From positions 620,001 to 684,000 of the forward strand of contig NZ_CP194411.1 of NCBI RefSeq assembly GCF_051603425.1: a DNA stretch of 64,000 nucleotides. Direction: 5' to 3'. This document shows, piece by piece, positions 36,906 through 45,703 of the stretch (position 1 is its first letter; each line of letters opens with the position of its first letter). The DNA comes from Selenomonas sputigena_A. GTDB taxonomy: Bacteria > Bacillota > Negativicutes > Selenomonadales > Selenomonadaceae. The notes below the pieces were generated by a model. It made no database searches. It had not been told where the DNA came from and saw nothing but the letters and a program-made list of their open reading frames with translations. A program made the translations under genes and the position numbers.

Positions 36906-37961
36906 CTAGTCTTCCATCAACTCAAATACCTGCGTCCCGCATAGGTCAAGCGCGCCGCCGGCACACGCAAGTCCCGTGCCGAATCCGCAAGCCAAAACCT
37001 TTTCAAACGTCAGAACCTGACCGCCAAATGTTCCTGTCAACATGATCGGAATGGAAGCGCTGCTGGCATTTCCTGTTTCTCCCACGAAAATCGGCACACG
37101 ATCCTTCGGCAATTTCAGCTGCTTCGCGATATATTGAACAATCAGTGCATTCGCCTGATGAAGTGCAAACAGATCAACATCGGAAAGCTCCCAACCAATA
37201 CATTCAGCAGTTTCTCGGATAGAAGAGAGCGTCTCATTAAGAGCAAAGCCCATGACTTCCAAGCCGTTCATATAAAAATCCTCATCCGTACGAGCATTAC
37301 CATCGGCATCCTTATGCAGTACATCCGTCACGCCCTGCTCGTGCGGCATACGATTCGCTCCAGCCCGAATCATCAGATGTTCAGCGCGACTGCCGTCCGT
37401 ATAAAAAGAAAACGCACTGCGACGCATCTTTTCATCCGCTTCCACAAGCGTGGCCGAACCGCCATCTCCAAGCACCATGCGAGCGGCCTTGTCCGCAGGA
37501 TTCACATAATGCGAAAGCGTATCTCCCGCGCAGACAAGCACCCGTTTGCAGTAGCCGCTTTCAATGAGCAGGGATGCCTGGAAGATTCCATAGACATATC
37601 CTGCACAACCATAGTTGATATCGAAAGTAAGTGCATGATTGGGCAAGCCGAGGCGCTCCTGCAGAATCGCCGAAGTATGTGGGATAATATAATCGGGCGT
37701 TTCCGTCACAAAGACAAGACCGTCAATGCTCTGTGAATCGATATGCCGCTCCTGCATGAGTCGTTTTGCCGCTGCCGCACAGTAATCCGCCGTCGTCGTT
37801 CCCTTCGACGCCACACTGACGCGCCGTATGCCCGTCACCTTCGTGATCTTGGCGACAGTCGCTTCTCCATAGAGGTCAGCAAGTTCCGACAGATCCAAAC
37901 GATTCTTGGATACGCAGGCAGAAACTGCTGCGACACGGGGCTTGGTAAAAATCCTGTCCAT
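36906..37961 (-). CDS. 3-oxoacyl-ACP synthase III (KASIII) family protein
   Basis: 351 residues. The thiolase-fold catalytic triad is visible: Cys in NYGCAGYVYG, His in FALHQANALIVQ, Asn in GETGNASSASIP. The standard role is to condense a CoA- or ACP-bound starter with malonyl-ACP, while some members transfer acyl groups to other acceptors. Start ATG 37961, after a G run, overlaps the SDR stop by one base. It is one of five genes (35.1-38.9 kb) that make a small acyl synthesis unit inside the pse operon. Confidence 0.9.
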   Translation of the reverse strand: MDRIFTKPRVAAVSACVSKNRLDLSELADLYGEATVAKITKVTGIRRVSVASKGTTTADYCAAAAKRLMQERHIDSQSIDGLVFVTETPDYIIPHTSAILQERLGLPNHALTFDINYGCAGYVYGIFQASLLIESGYCKRVLVCAGDTLSHYVNPADKAARMVLGDGGSATLVEADEKMRRSAFSFYTDGSRAEHLMIRAGANRMPHEQGVTDVLHKDADGNARTDEDFYMNGLEVMGFALNETLSSIRETAECIGWELSDVDLFALHQANALIVQYIAKQLKLPKDRVPIFVGETGNASSASIPIMLTGTFGGQVLTFEKVLACGFGTGLACAGGALDLCGTQVFELMED

Positions 37962-38722
37962 CATCCACCCCCCCATAGATACCCACCATCAACAAGGAAA
38001 TCATTCCCTGTGATCCATCGTGCCCTTTCACTGAGAAGAAAGAGTACGAAACCACTCACATCCGATGCCTCTCCAAAGCCTAAAAGATGCCTTTTTTTCA
38101 GCGCGGCAATAGCCTCTTCTCCTAGTATCTCCTGCTCCCTTTCGGTCATCTCTGAACTGACCCATCCCGGGCTAATCGTATTGATCCGCTTCCTATTTCG
38201 GCAAATCTCTTTCGCAATCGAGCGAACCGCCGCCTGCACCGCAGCTTTTGCCGCCGAATAGGCAAACATGGAAGAAGCGCCCGTATACGCTGAGATCGAA
38301 GAAAACAAAACGCTGCTGCAGCCATCCACGGAAAATTTCCGCTGATTGACGAGCTGCATCGCCTTGATAGCGCCCCAGAAACTCGTTTCCATAATAGTAC
38401 GCGCCATCTCTTCCGAAAAAGCCCGCAAAGGCGTAAGCCCTTCCACGCCCGCCGTATAGACCGCACCATGAAGCTTTCCAAACTGAGCAACAAAGGGTGC
38501 AAGTACGCCATCCAGAGGCCTATCCGCCGTCATATCCGCCGTTGCAACGAAAATCAGCTTTGGGTACTTCTCTTGCAATTGGAGCAGCGGCGCCTCCCTG
38601 CGCGCTACCGCCAGAACTCGAGCGCCAGCTTCTGCCAACTCCTCAGCGATTTGGCGTCCCATACCAGAACTCGCCCCGATGACCATGAAATTCTTTGAAG
38701 AAAAATCATATACGACATCCAT
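37961..38722 (-). CDS. SDR-family oxidoreductase, FabG-like ketoreductase
   Basis: 253 residues. Nucleotide-binding motif VIGASSGMGRQIA (about 15-27), catalytic Ser in LFSSISAYTG and YxxxK in FAYSAAKAAVQAAV. The substrate could be a 3-ketoacyl-ACP formed by the adjacent KASIII, giving a 3-hydroxyacyl group. A sugar nucleotide is an alternative. Stop-start overlap with the KASIII gene and a four-base gap from the first ACP show co-translation. Confidence 0.88.
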   Translation of the reverse strand: MDVVYDFSSKNFMVIGASSGMGRQIAEELAEAGARVLAVARREAPLLQLQEKYPKLIFVATADMTADRPLDGVLAPFVAQFGKLHGAVYTAGVEGLTPLRAFSEEMARTIMETSFWGAIKAMQLVNQRKFSVDGCSSVLFSSISAYTGASSMFAYSAAKAAVQAAVRSIAKEICRNRKRINTISPGWVSSEMTEREQEILGEEAIAALKKRHLLGFGEASDVSGFVLFLLSERARWITGNDFLVDGGYLWGGG

Positions 38723-38726
38723 CGGA

Positions 38727-38945
38727 CTACTCCTGTGTCAATGCAAAAAGATCCTTGACCGTTTTCGCCTCACGCACCTTGCTCGGCTCGATACGGTGCG
38801 CACTATGCCCGCTCATCGCTGCAAGGAAGCTCACGAAGCTAAGGGAATCCCATGTATCGAAATCCTCTAAAGATGCATCCAAGCAGACCGCATCCTCGAC
38901 ATCAAGAATCGTCTGCATTTCCTCTAAAAATTCCGCTTCCGTCAT
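38727..38945 (-). CDS. Acyl carrier protein, first copy of the pse operon
   Basis: 72 residues. The likely phosphopantetheine serine is in FDTWDSLSFVSFLA (Ser about 33). Acidic residues cluster near the N-terminus (AEFLEEMQTILD). The rest is divergent from fatty-acid ACPs and from the second copy, so the two may carry different acyl groups or intermediates. It overlaps the PseH-like gene by four bases and sits four bases before the SDR gene. Confidence 0.85.
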   Translation of the reverse strand: MTEAEFLEEMQTILDVEDAVCLDASLEDFDTWDSLSFVSFLAAMSGHSAHRIEPSKVREAKTVKDLFALTQE

Positions 38946-39502
38946 ACTTCCGCCCCTCCATATAGATGATCAAGACGCTCCTTCTCCCGCTGCCACTCCG
39001 AGCGCAAGATTCCAATCACATGAACATCCTGAAACTCCCCATGCTGCAAGAAATGCTGTCGCAGGTAGCCTTCCTCCTTGTAACCCAATAAGAGATTGAG
39101 CTTGTAGGCGCGTTTATTATGTGCAAAGACATAAGACCACACCTTATTGATTTCCGTCCGAGAAAAGATATACTCCAACCCCAAATAATCCACAAACAGC
39201 CCTGCATCAATTGGCACATCGGTTACTGCGCCTATATACGAACTGGACGAGCACCTCTTATTCTCCTCATCCCAATCGGAAAATCCCATGTAGCCGATCG
39301 CCCGATCTTCATAACAGAACACAAAATGACGCAACGGATCATGCCGTCGAAGCCTCTGAAACCAAGCCTCATGCTCTTCCCATGTAATTTCATGAGAAGT
39401 CAGCATCTCCGAGGCAATGCGCTCTGAATTTCTCCACTCCAAGAGCGTCGACAAATCTTCCTGCCGAATGGGATGCAGACTATATTTTCCATGTTTCAGC
39501 AC
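38942..39502 (-). CDS. pseH: PseH-like N-acetyltransferase (GNAT)
   Basis: 186 residues. In the pathway PseH acetylates the 4-amino group made by PseC using acetyl-CoA. The N-terminus YSLHPIRQEDLSTLLEWRNS, the conserved HEITWEEHEAWFQRL segment and the C-terminal YVFAHNKRAYKLNLLLGY are characteristic. The presence of an ACP four bases away raises the possibility that this GNAT accepts an acyl-ACP. It overlaps pseG by 23 bases. Confidence 0.9.
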   Translation of the reverse strand: MLKHGKYSLHPIRQEDLSTLLEWRNSERIASEMLTSHEITWEEHEAWFQRLRRHDPLRHFVFCYEDRAIGYMGFSDWDEENKRCSSSSYIGAVTDVPIDAGLFVDYLGLEYIFSRTEINKVWSYVFAHNKRAYKLNLLLGYKEEGYLRQHFLQHGEFQDVHVIGILRSEWQREKERLDHLYGGAEV

Positions 39503-40574
39503 TTGCCGTCACCTCCCTCAACATCATTTCCACCTGCTCTTTCCCAAAAATGGATTTTCCTGCCGTACGCACAGCCATGCGTCTTGGCTCATCCAGCAAA
39601 AAAGAAACGATTTTCTTCGCATATTCTTCATCCGTGATATCTTCAAAATATCCTGCATAAACGATGATCCCCATCGAATCATGCAAGACAGCATCCTCGC
39701 GCTGATTCTCAGCGACAGCTACGACAAGAGACGGCAGCCCCAGATAGCAGCGCTCCCATGTCATCGTCCCTCCTGCCCCGATCGCACAATCCGAAGCACA
39801 CATCAAACGAGCAACATAATCGATCTGACAATACACATGCCAGCGATGCATCTTACAAAAAGCCTCCACCTCTCCGCGATGCGGATTGGACGCCCCCACA
39901 ACGACATGCACATTAAATCTTTGCGGGAGACTCGCTAAAATGCGCAATGCGCGCAAGGTCTCATTCGTCGGATCACTGCCGCCGAAACAAACAAAGACGG
40001 TCATATCGCTTGAACTAGATTCACTTTCTACCTCAACAACATGCCTCGCATCATAAAACTCCTGTCGCAGCAACAAATAGGAAATTCCAAGGAAAGCACG
40101 ACAATCCGCTGGCAGCAGACCGGCATACTTGCCATCTCTCTCCGCCCCTAGGTTCGCATCAAGCAGGAAATCACAATGATGCACTCGATCGGCCAGATCA
40201 TCGATGACAAAGATGCGCTTTACATGAGGGCGCAGCGCCTCTTCCCAAGTATGATCCAAAGCATAGTGATCCACAACGAGCAAATCACAGCCTTTTTCTC
40301 CCATAACGGCAATCGTATCAGCAGCATCCTCAAACTGTTTGACACCGAGCCAAGAAGCATACCCCGCGCCCGCATAATGCGTTGGTGTCGGAAGCATTCT
40401 ATAGGAAAATCCCTGCCTCACAACGACCGCTTCCATACTGCCTTCATGTGCGCGCATAAAGAAGCACACATCATGCCCCATCCGTCGCAGGCGCTGCGCA
40501 AGCGTCAGACAGCGCATCAAGTGTCCGCTGCCAATGATCGTGGACGCATCAACACGAATGATAACATGCAGCAT
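39480..40574 (-). CDS. pseG: UDP-2,4-diacetamido-2,4,6-trideoxy-beta-L-altropyranose hydrolase
   Basis: 364 residues, GT-B fold. It removes UDP from the altrose intermediate in pseudaminic acid synthesis. VIIRVDASTIIGSGHLMRCL at the N-terminus holds the catalytic His of SGHLMRC; VFVCFGGSDPTNETLRAL and AIGAGGTMTWERCYLGLPS complete the UDP site. Start ATG 40574 follows GAGGGG ten bases upstream. The C-terminus is slightly longer than the shortest homologues but shows no added domain. Confidence 0.94.
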   Translation of the reverse strand: MLHVIIRVDASTIIGSGHLMRCLTLAQRLRRMGHDVCFFMRAHEGSMEAVVVRQGFSYRMLPTPTHYAGAGYASWLGVKQFEDAADTIAVMGEKGCDLLVVDHYALDHTWEEALRPHVKRIFVIDDLADRVHHCDFLLDANLGAERDGKYAGLLPADCRAFLGISYLLLRQEFYDARHVVEVESESSSSDMTVFVCFGGSDPTNETLRALRILASLPQRFNVHVVVGASNPHRGEVEAFCKMHRWHVYCQIDYVARLMCASDCAIGAGGTMTWERCYLGLPSLVVAVAENQREDAVLHDSMGIIVYAGYFEDITDEEYAKKIVSFLLDEPRRMAVRTAGKSIFGKEQVEMMLREVTASAETWKI

Positions 40575-40604
40575 ATGTCCATCGCCCCTCTGCACATTTA
40601 TCGA

Positions 40605-41750
40605 TCAGCGAATCAGATATTCATCTTTCTTGACCAAATTCCCGCGACGGTCCTTAAGCAGATTTCCATGCTCATCTACCTTGAAATAATCACGGTTCGT
40701 ATATCGGTCACAGATTGTAATAAACTCATCCACCGTGAGTTCCAGCGGCTCCAAGATCTCCGCCAACGGCTTGCCCAGATACGTCCACGGGAATTTCCCG
40801 TCATTGAGTCGTACAAGTTCGACCCCATCTTCACGAGTCAGACGACCAGCTCGAATATGCTGCGATACAATATCACTGGCACGGCTATATCCATATTTCA
40901 AATACTTGAAATAATGATGGATGCCCATGCGATAATCATCTGTATTACCAGCGTCTTCAACAGAGCCCTCAATCACACGGTCATAGGAACGCATCCCATG
41001 CCCGCGTGAAACAATATTATTCATGACTCCGTCCCAAGGGAGATAATAGCCAAGATAGAGGCCCGTCACCCCTACGCAGGAGAGTTCTTCATCCGTAGGC
41101 ACCTGATAGGGAATCAGATCGATCTCACGAATCCCATTGACGCCAACCAAATCCCATACCGACAGTCCAAGCAGATGCGCCCAGCGCTCCAGCCACGCAC
41201 GGTCAAGGTACGCACCGTCTGCCGCAGGACCTCCGTACTCCGTATCCGGATTTTCACCCCATATGATCAATGGGACGTTATACTGCACGGCAGAACGATA
41301 GATAAAGGAATTCGCTCCTACTTCTTCCAGCCAGCAAATATCCCCTACACGTTCAAGACTCAGGCGCGCCATCTTGTTCTTTATGCGCGGATTTGCAGTG
41401 AAGGTAATATAATCGACTCCTAAATGCTGTAAATTAAGGATGTTCTGATAACCTATATCCGACAGATCTGATGCCATGAACGTAATGCACAAAGGATGCA
41501 TGCCCATCTGCAACATTTTAACGACCTGATAGGTACTGTCCTTGCCACCGCTTACGGGAACAATGCAATCGTAATTCTTCCCATCCTTAGAACGAAAACG
41601 CTCTAAGATCCGTTCCAAGGCTCTGCGCCGTTCTTTCCAATCGATATTCTGGCGATTTTCATAGGAAGCGCACGCCTCGCAGACGCCTTCCGAGTTCAAA
41701 TTCAGTCCAGGTCTCGTATCCGGCATAACGCAACATTTGCAGAACTTCAT
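40605..41750 (-). CDS. N-acetyl sugar amidotransferase (PseA/WbpG family)
   Basis: 381 residues. The N-terminus has a zinc-binding CxxC pair (FCKCCVMPDTRPG, EGVCEACASYE), then the ATP-pyrophosphatase loop VPVSGGKDSTYQVVKML. Members convert an N-acetyl group to an acetamidino group: PseA on CMP-pseudaminic acid, WbpG with HisH/HisF partners on UDP-sugars. No hisH or hisF homologue is present here, as in the PseA case. So the product is probably an acetamidino derivative, although free-ammonia supply is not seen. It overlaps the PIG-L gene by four bases. Confidence 0.9.
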   Translation of the reverse strand: MKFCKCCVMPDTRPGLNLNSEGVCEACASYENRQNIDWKERRRALERILERFRSKDGKNYDCIVPVSGGKDSTYQVVKMLQMGMHPLCITFMASDLSDIGYQNILNLQHLGVDYITFTANPRIKNKMARLSLERVGDICWLEEVGANSFIYRSAVQYNVPLIIWGENPDTEYGGPAADGAYLDRAWLERWAHLLGLSVWDLVGVNGIREIDLIPYQVPTDEELSCVGVTGLYLGYYLPWDGVMNNIVSRGHGMRSYDRVIEGSVEDAGNTDDYRMGIHHYFKYLKYGYSRASDIVSQHIRAGRLTREDGVELVRLNDGKFPWTYLGKPLAEILEPLELTVDEFITICDRYTNRDYFKVDEHGNLLKDRRGNLVKKDEYLIR

Positions 41751-42460
41751 AGATTCGAACTCCCTTCCCCAAGAATATTTCGGCCAAGAGAAAACGCCTC
41801 GGCATACTTTACACCAATTGTTTGTCCTCGATATCTAGCCAAGTGCTCAATCCCTTCATACGAGCGTGGATGCGGATATTCCTTCATCTCGCCAGCGTAG
41901 CAGCGCAGTAGGGCAATCTTCTTATCGATAAATTCATCGATCTGAACAAACCAGTTTGGCAAAAAAGCATCTTTCGCATATGGCATCTGCCATTCCGTAC
42001 TTGAAACCGTCTCAAAAAAGATAAGACGATCTACTCGGGATGCCGGCAGAGAACGCGCGGCTGTGACCACAGCCTTATGTGTGATCAGATGATCTATATT
42101 TACATCTCCTGCATGATGCGTATAAATAATGTTGGGGGCAAGCAATTCTATCTGTTCCTCAACGCACTTTACCACATCAAGCAAATCCACACCGTCCATA
42201 CGGTTATCAGGAAATGCGCAGATCTTCAGCGATTCCGCCCCTAGAAGATCCGCTGCCATTTGCGAGGACTCATGCAAGGCATGAAGTTCTCCCCTCCGCC
42301 GATCAAGGTCTCGGTGCTGATCTCGACTGGTGAGACCTTCAGCCAAGATCAAGATATGTACACGATCTCCATTTTCGACGTGTCGCAGCAACGTTCCCCC
42401 GCAGCCCAGGTACTCATCGTCTGGATGCGCCGCTACCACTAATACATTATTCGGATTCAT
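41747..42460 (-). CDS. PIG-L family deacetylase
   Basis: 237 residues. The zinc motif AAHPDDEYLGCGG (about 10-22) with a later HHAGDVNIDH gives the His-Asp-His site of LmbE/PIG-L N-deacetylases. These enzymes remove N-acetyl from GlcNAc-like sugars or related amides. Placed between a formyltransferase and an amidotransferase, it may expose an amine on the pse intermediate for new acylation. It overlaps both neighbouring genes. Confidence 0.9.
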   Translation of the reverse strand: MNPNNVLVVAAHPDDEYLGCGGTLLRHVENGDRVHILILAEGLTSRDQHRDLDRRRGELHALHESSQMAADLLGAESLKICAFPDNRMDGVDLLDVVKCVEEQIELLAPNIIYTHHAGDVNIDHLITHKAVVTAARSLPASRVDRLIFFETVSSTEWQMPYAKDAFLPNWFVQIDEFIDKKIALLRCYAGEMKEYPHPRSYEGIEHLARYRGQTIGVKYAEAFSLGRNILGEGSSNL

Positions 42461-43139
42461 GGCTCTCCTTTTTTAATGAAATTTTCACATCGGCTTCTAT
42501 ATAACCATCACGCAATGCAGCTCTTCTAAAGGATAGACGCAAGTAGGGCGTTTCAAGAAACGCATGGGGATACCCCTCCGCATCCAACATACGAATCCAA
42601 TCAAACACCTTTTCAAGAGACTGCAACTCCTGGATATCACTTTGCTCAGGACTCCTGCGGCGGAACACCACTGGCATTCCCTCTTGTTTCTGGGGAATCG
42701 GCCGTGTTTCTATGATTTCAACAATCATATCTTTTGCCAGCTTAGTGGACCGTATATATATTTCTTCTGCAGATCCAAAAAGAGAAAGTTCCCGCTTCAA
42801 AAAGATATCTCCCGCATCCAGTTCTTTTACGCACCGCAAAGCAGATAATTGGGTCTTGTAGATACCGCGTTCAATCAAATTTTGCAAGGGACTCCCACCT
42901 CGTCCGAACGGTAAATCAGTCATATGGAATACGACACAAACAAAATTCTCATAAACACTGGCAGGGATATAATGAGACCAATGAAGAAAAAAAACATAGT
43001 GCGGCTGGATATTCTTCAGATTCTCTTCCGTTACCAACTCCTTTTCTGAGATGAATATGACATCATCGTCCATCATCGCATCCAACTCATCAGCACAGGC
43101 AACATCCCACGGTTTTTCCGAAACAAGAACTATACTCAT
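42447..43139 (-). CDS. Formyltransferase-like protein, probable sugar N-formyltransferase
   Basis: 230 residues with the fold of methionyl-tRNA and sugar formyltransferases that use N10-formyl-tetrahydrofolate. The catalytic region reads VVFHMTDLPFGRGGSPLQN, where HxxxLP replaces the usual HxSLLP, and the catalytic Asp sits in VKELDAGDIFLKREL. It is shorter than the 300-residue Fmt enzymes and has an added C-terminal half (residues 160-230). N-formylated pseudaminic acid forms are known in other bacteria, so a role here is reasonable but not proven. The 111-bp gap before it is the largest in this operon stretch. Confidence 0.8.
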   Translation of the reverse strand: MSIVLVSEKPWDVACADELDAMMDDDVIFISEKELVTEENLKNIQPHYVFFLHWSHYIPASVYENFVCVVFHMTDLPFGRGGSPLQNLIERGIYKTQLSALRCVKELDAGDIFLKRELSLFGSAEEIYIRSTKLAKDMIVEIIETRPIPQKQEGMPVVFRRRSPEQSDIQELQSLEKVFDWIRMLDAEGYPHAFLETPYLRLSFRRAALRDGYIEADVKISLKKESHESE

Positions 43140-43250
43140 ATCTCATATCCTCACCAAACCGATGCACAAGACATCGATTATCTGCATTCCTCTACCACGA
43201 TACCTAAAGCACACCACGTATAATATACGCTCCATACGCGAGGAAAAGGC

Positions 43251-43976
43251 TTATTCCTTAACTAATTTCTGATGCACGTCTTTGTTGATATCAAACCAAT
43301 GGGGATTTTCTTCCATCAATGTCACCACACGATCGAGTGTCATGTCCTCACCTTCTCGGTACAGAGCATGATAGATATTCTGTATCAGTTTCCAATCCTG
43401 CTCTGTATCCAAGGTGAATCGATATTTGCTATAGTCGTTCGGATAGGGCGGACGATAAGGGGGCGCATAATTCTCATCCAAGTACGGCGTGACATGCTCA
43501 TGCTGATAATGTTCATTCGCATTTTCATACGCTTCTTTCAGCATATCGAAAGAAAAAATCTCACAGCCAAGCCCCAGCGGAACATTCTCACTCGAATCGA
43601 TGCGCTCGTACTTCCCTGTTCGATACGCTGCAATCTCATCATCGATCACGTTCCAATCAATCAGTGTATTGTCAGCACATACGCGTGCAATATCCGTAAG
43701 CTCGTACTCCACTGCCGCATGATAAAAGCGGGATAGAACATCCTCGTTGCTGCCTCGAAAAGCATCCACATGGTACTTCCGGCATTCCTCGACAATGGCG
43801 TCATCCGCAGGCAGAGTGCTCGTTGCGATAATCAGCGCATCCGCATTTCGGACTCGTTGCAATCTGGAGATGACATGTCCCAAGACCGTCTTTCCACAAA
43901 GGTCCTTGAGCATCTTATTTGGCAGGCGTGACGACCCCATATGTGCCTGCACGATGATGCCAATCTTTCTCACCAC
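43251..43976 (-). CDS. SpsF/COG1861-type cytidylyltransferase, likely CMP-pseudaminic acid synthetase
   Basis: About 242 residues. It has the GT-A nucleotidyltransferase pattern IIVQAHMGSSRLPNKML, RVCADNTLIDW and YRFTLDTEQDW. No canonical PseF is present in the window, so this family member probably makes the CMP sugar. GTG starts are crowded; I take GTG 43976, with GGAGGG eight bases upstream, over 43985, where the spacing is too short. It overlaps the preceding SDR stop. The family has also been linked to spore coat polysaccharide (spsF), function unproven. Confidence 0.82.
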   Translation of the reverse strand: MVRKIGIIVQAHMGSSRLPNKMLKDLCGKTVLGHVISRLQRVRNADALIIATSTLPADDAIVEECRKYHVDAFRGSNEDVLSRFYHAAVEYELTDIARVCADNTLIDWNVIDDEIAAYRTGKYERIDSSENVPLGLGCEIFSFDMLKEAYENANEHYQHEHVTPYLDENYAPPYRPPYPNDYSKYRFTLDTEQDWKLIQNIYHALYREGEDMTLDRVVTLMEENPHWFDINKDVHQKLVKE

Positions 43977-44767
43977 ACTGTCCACCCTCCATCCACGGCA
44001 ATATTCTGGCCATTCGTATATCGGCTCGCATCCGAAGCAAGATAAACCATGATGCCATGCAAATCCTCCGGAGTTCCAATTCTGTGCATCGGTGTCTTAT
44101 TTTCCAGTGCGTGAATAAACCGAACATCTTTCTGTACCTTCGGCTCAGGAAACGGTCCTGGAGAAACTGCATTGGCGCGAATCCCTTTTCCCGCATACAC
44201 ACAAGCGATGTATTTCGTAAACTGAATGATCGCCGCCTTTCCCGCACCGTAGTTTGCAGGATTGTTCTGACCGCTGTCACCATATATCTCCATATTCGGC
44301 GCAACCATTCCGTACATGGAAGCGATATTGATGATATTTCCTCGCCCTTGCTCCATCATAATCGGCAAAATTTCTCGGGTCATACGAAAGACGCCGTTAA
44401 TCGTTCCATCGATTCCTTCCAGCCAGTCTTCTTCCTCGTATTCATGAAGAGGCTTCGTACAGCCATACGCCGCATTGTTGATCAGAACATCGATTTTTCG
44501 CGTCATCTGCATCACCGCATCGACCGCGCTACGCACGGAATCTTTGTCATGGAGATCAAACGCAACAGATTCACAGGTCAACCCACCATATTTCTCCCGC
44601 AGGCGCACGCACCCCCGTTGAGCTTTCCCAGCATCATGTCCCAACAGGTACAGATCTGCGCCAAATGCAGCCAGCGCCTCACTGATTCCTGATCCAAGAT
44701 GTCCTGCCCCGCCTGTTACAACGACCGTTTTTCCAGTCATGTCGAACATATCTCTGATACTTCTCAT
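43970..44767 (-). CDS. SDR-family oxidoreductase (PtmA-like)
   Basis: 265 residues from ATG 44767 with GAGGG four bases upstream; the frame upstream overlaps the aldo/keto reductase gene. Nucleotide motif VVTGGAGHLGSGISEAL and YxxxK in NPANYGAGKAAIIQF. PtmA-type SDRs accompany nonulosonic acid genes in flagellin glycan loci of Campylobacter. The precise substrate is unclear. With the aldo/keto reductase beside it, this may be a two-step redox change of the sugar or of its acyl side chain. Confidence 0.85.
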   Translation of the reverse strand: MRSIRDMFDMTGKTVVVTGGAGHLGSGISEALAAFGADLYLLGHDAGKAQRGCVRLREKYGGLTCESVAFDLHDKDSVRSAVDAVMQMTRKIDVLINNAAYGCTKPLHEYEEEDWLEGIDGTINGVFRMTREILPIMMEQGRGNIINIASMYGMVAPNMEIYGDSGQNNPANYGAGKAAIIQFTKYIACVYAGKGIRANAVSPGPFPEPKVQKDVRFIHALENKTPMHRIGTPEDLHGIMVYLASDASRYTNGQNIAVDGGWTVW

Positions 44768-44774
44768 AAGTCCC

Positions 44775-45674
44775 TCACCATAAGCTCGGTATAACGACTT
44801 CCCTCGGCACATCAGCAAATGCACCACGGATTTTCCCACAATAAGATTGAAACGCATCGAGCTTATCTGCAACACGCATGTTTTCTTCCAATTGCCCCAC
44901 CGTATCGACGCCGAAAACGACAACATCGATTCCCGGATGCGACAGCACATACAGCATCGCTACCTCACCGACTGAAAATCCGACTCCCTCCGTAAGCGTC
45001 CGAAATCGTGCGACGTATGTGCCGCTGCCCCTTACCCGCAATTCAGCTTCCTTCGGAGGCATGAGCAAGAGTCCTTGCAAAAAGGCGCTTCTTGCATAGA
45101 TACGCTTACCACACGCACGCGCCTTTTCAAAGAATCCTACCGCATCAAGCCGTTGATCGAGGGCATTATACGGCACTTGGATAATCTTGATGCACGGATT
45201 TTCCAGCGCCCGAAGAGCTTCTTCAGGATCATAGATCGAGATGCCGGCCATCCTGATCAGTCCTTCGTTCTTGGCACGAACAAGCCCCGCCATGACTGCC
45301 GGCCGCTCCATATCATCTGCGCGATGAAGCATATAGCAATGTATGCAGTCGGTGCGTAAGCGTCTTAGACTTTTGTGAATTTCCCTAAGGACGCCTTCCT
45401 CGTCATCGACAGCATCGGGATCAAGTTTCGACGTAATGCATACGGGCGCACCATTTACACTTTTTTGCGCTAATCCATAACGCCCCAGCACCTCTTCCGC
45501 CGTGCCATATGCACTCGCCGTGTCGTATTCGCGGATTCCAAAGGCGATTGCTGCGTCCAAGACCGCCTCCGCCTCCGCCTCCGTTGGCTGTCGGCCAAGC
45601 GTATTCTTTACGCCATATTTCATACCAAACTGAACGGTACCGAGCGCCAGCTTTTCCACTGCTTTCCTTGCCAC
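44775..45674 (-). CDS. Aldo/keto reductase
   Basis: 299 residues, TIM-barrel NADPH-dependent reductase. The catalytic set is Asp and Tyr in REYDTASAYGTAEEV, Lys in CITSKLDPD and His in CYMLHRADDM. The N-terminus LALGTVQFGMKYGVKN is typical of the group found in nonulosonic and spore polysaccharide loci. It lies 29 bases after pseC. Its substrate is not known. Confidence 0.88.
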   Translation of the reverse strand: MARKAVEKLALGTVQFGMKYGVKNTLGRQPTEAEAEAVLDAAIAFGIREYDTASAYGTAEEVLGRYGLAQKSVNGAPVCITSKLDPDAVDDEEGVLREIHKSLRRLRTDCIHCYMLHRADDMERPAVMAGLVRAKNEGLIRMAGISIYDPEEALRALENPCIKIIQVPYNALDQRLDAVGFFEKARACGKRIYARSAFLQGLLLMPPKEAELRVRGSGTYVARFRTLTEGVGFSVGEVAMLYVLSHPGIDVVVFGVDTVGQLEENMRVADKLDAFQSYCGKIRGAFADVPREVVIPSLW

Positions 45675-45703
45675 GATTTCTCACCCGTCTATGCAAAAAC
45701 CGA

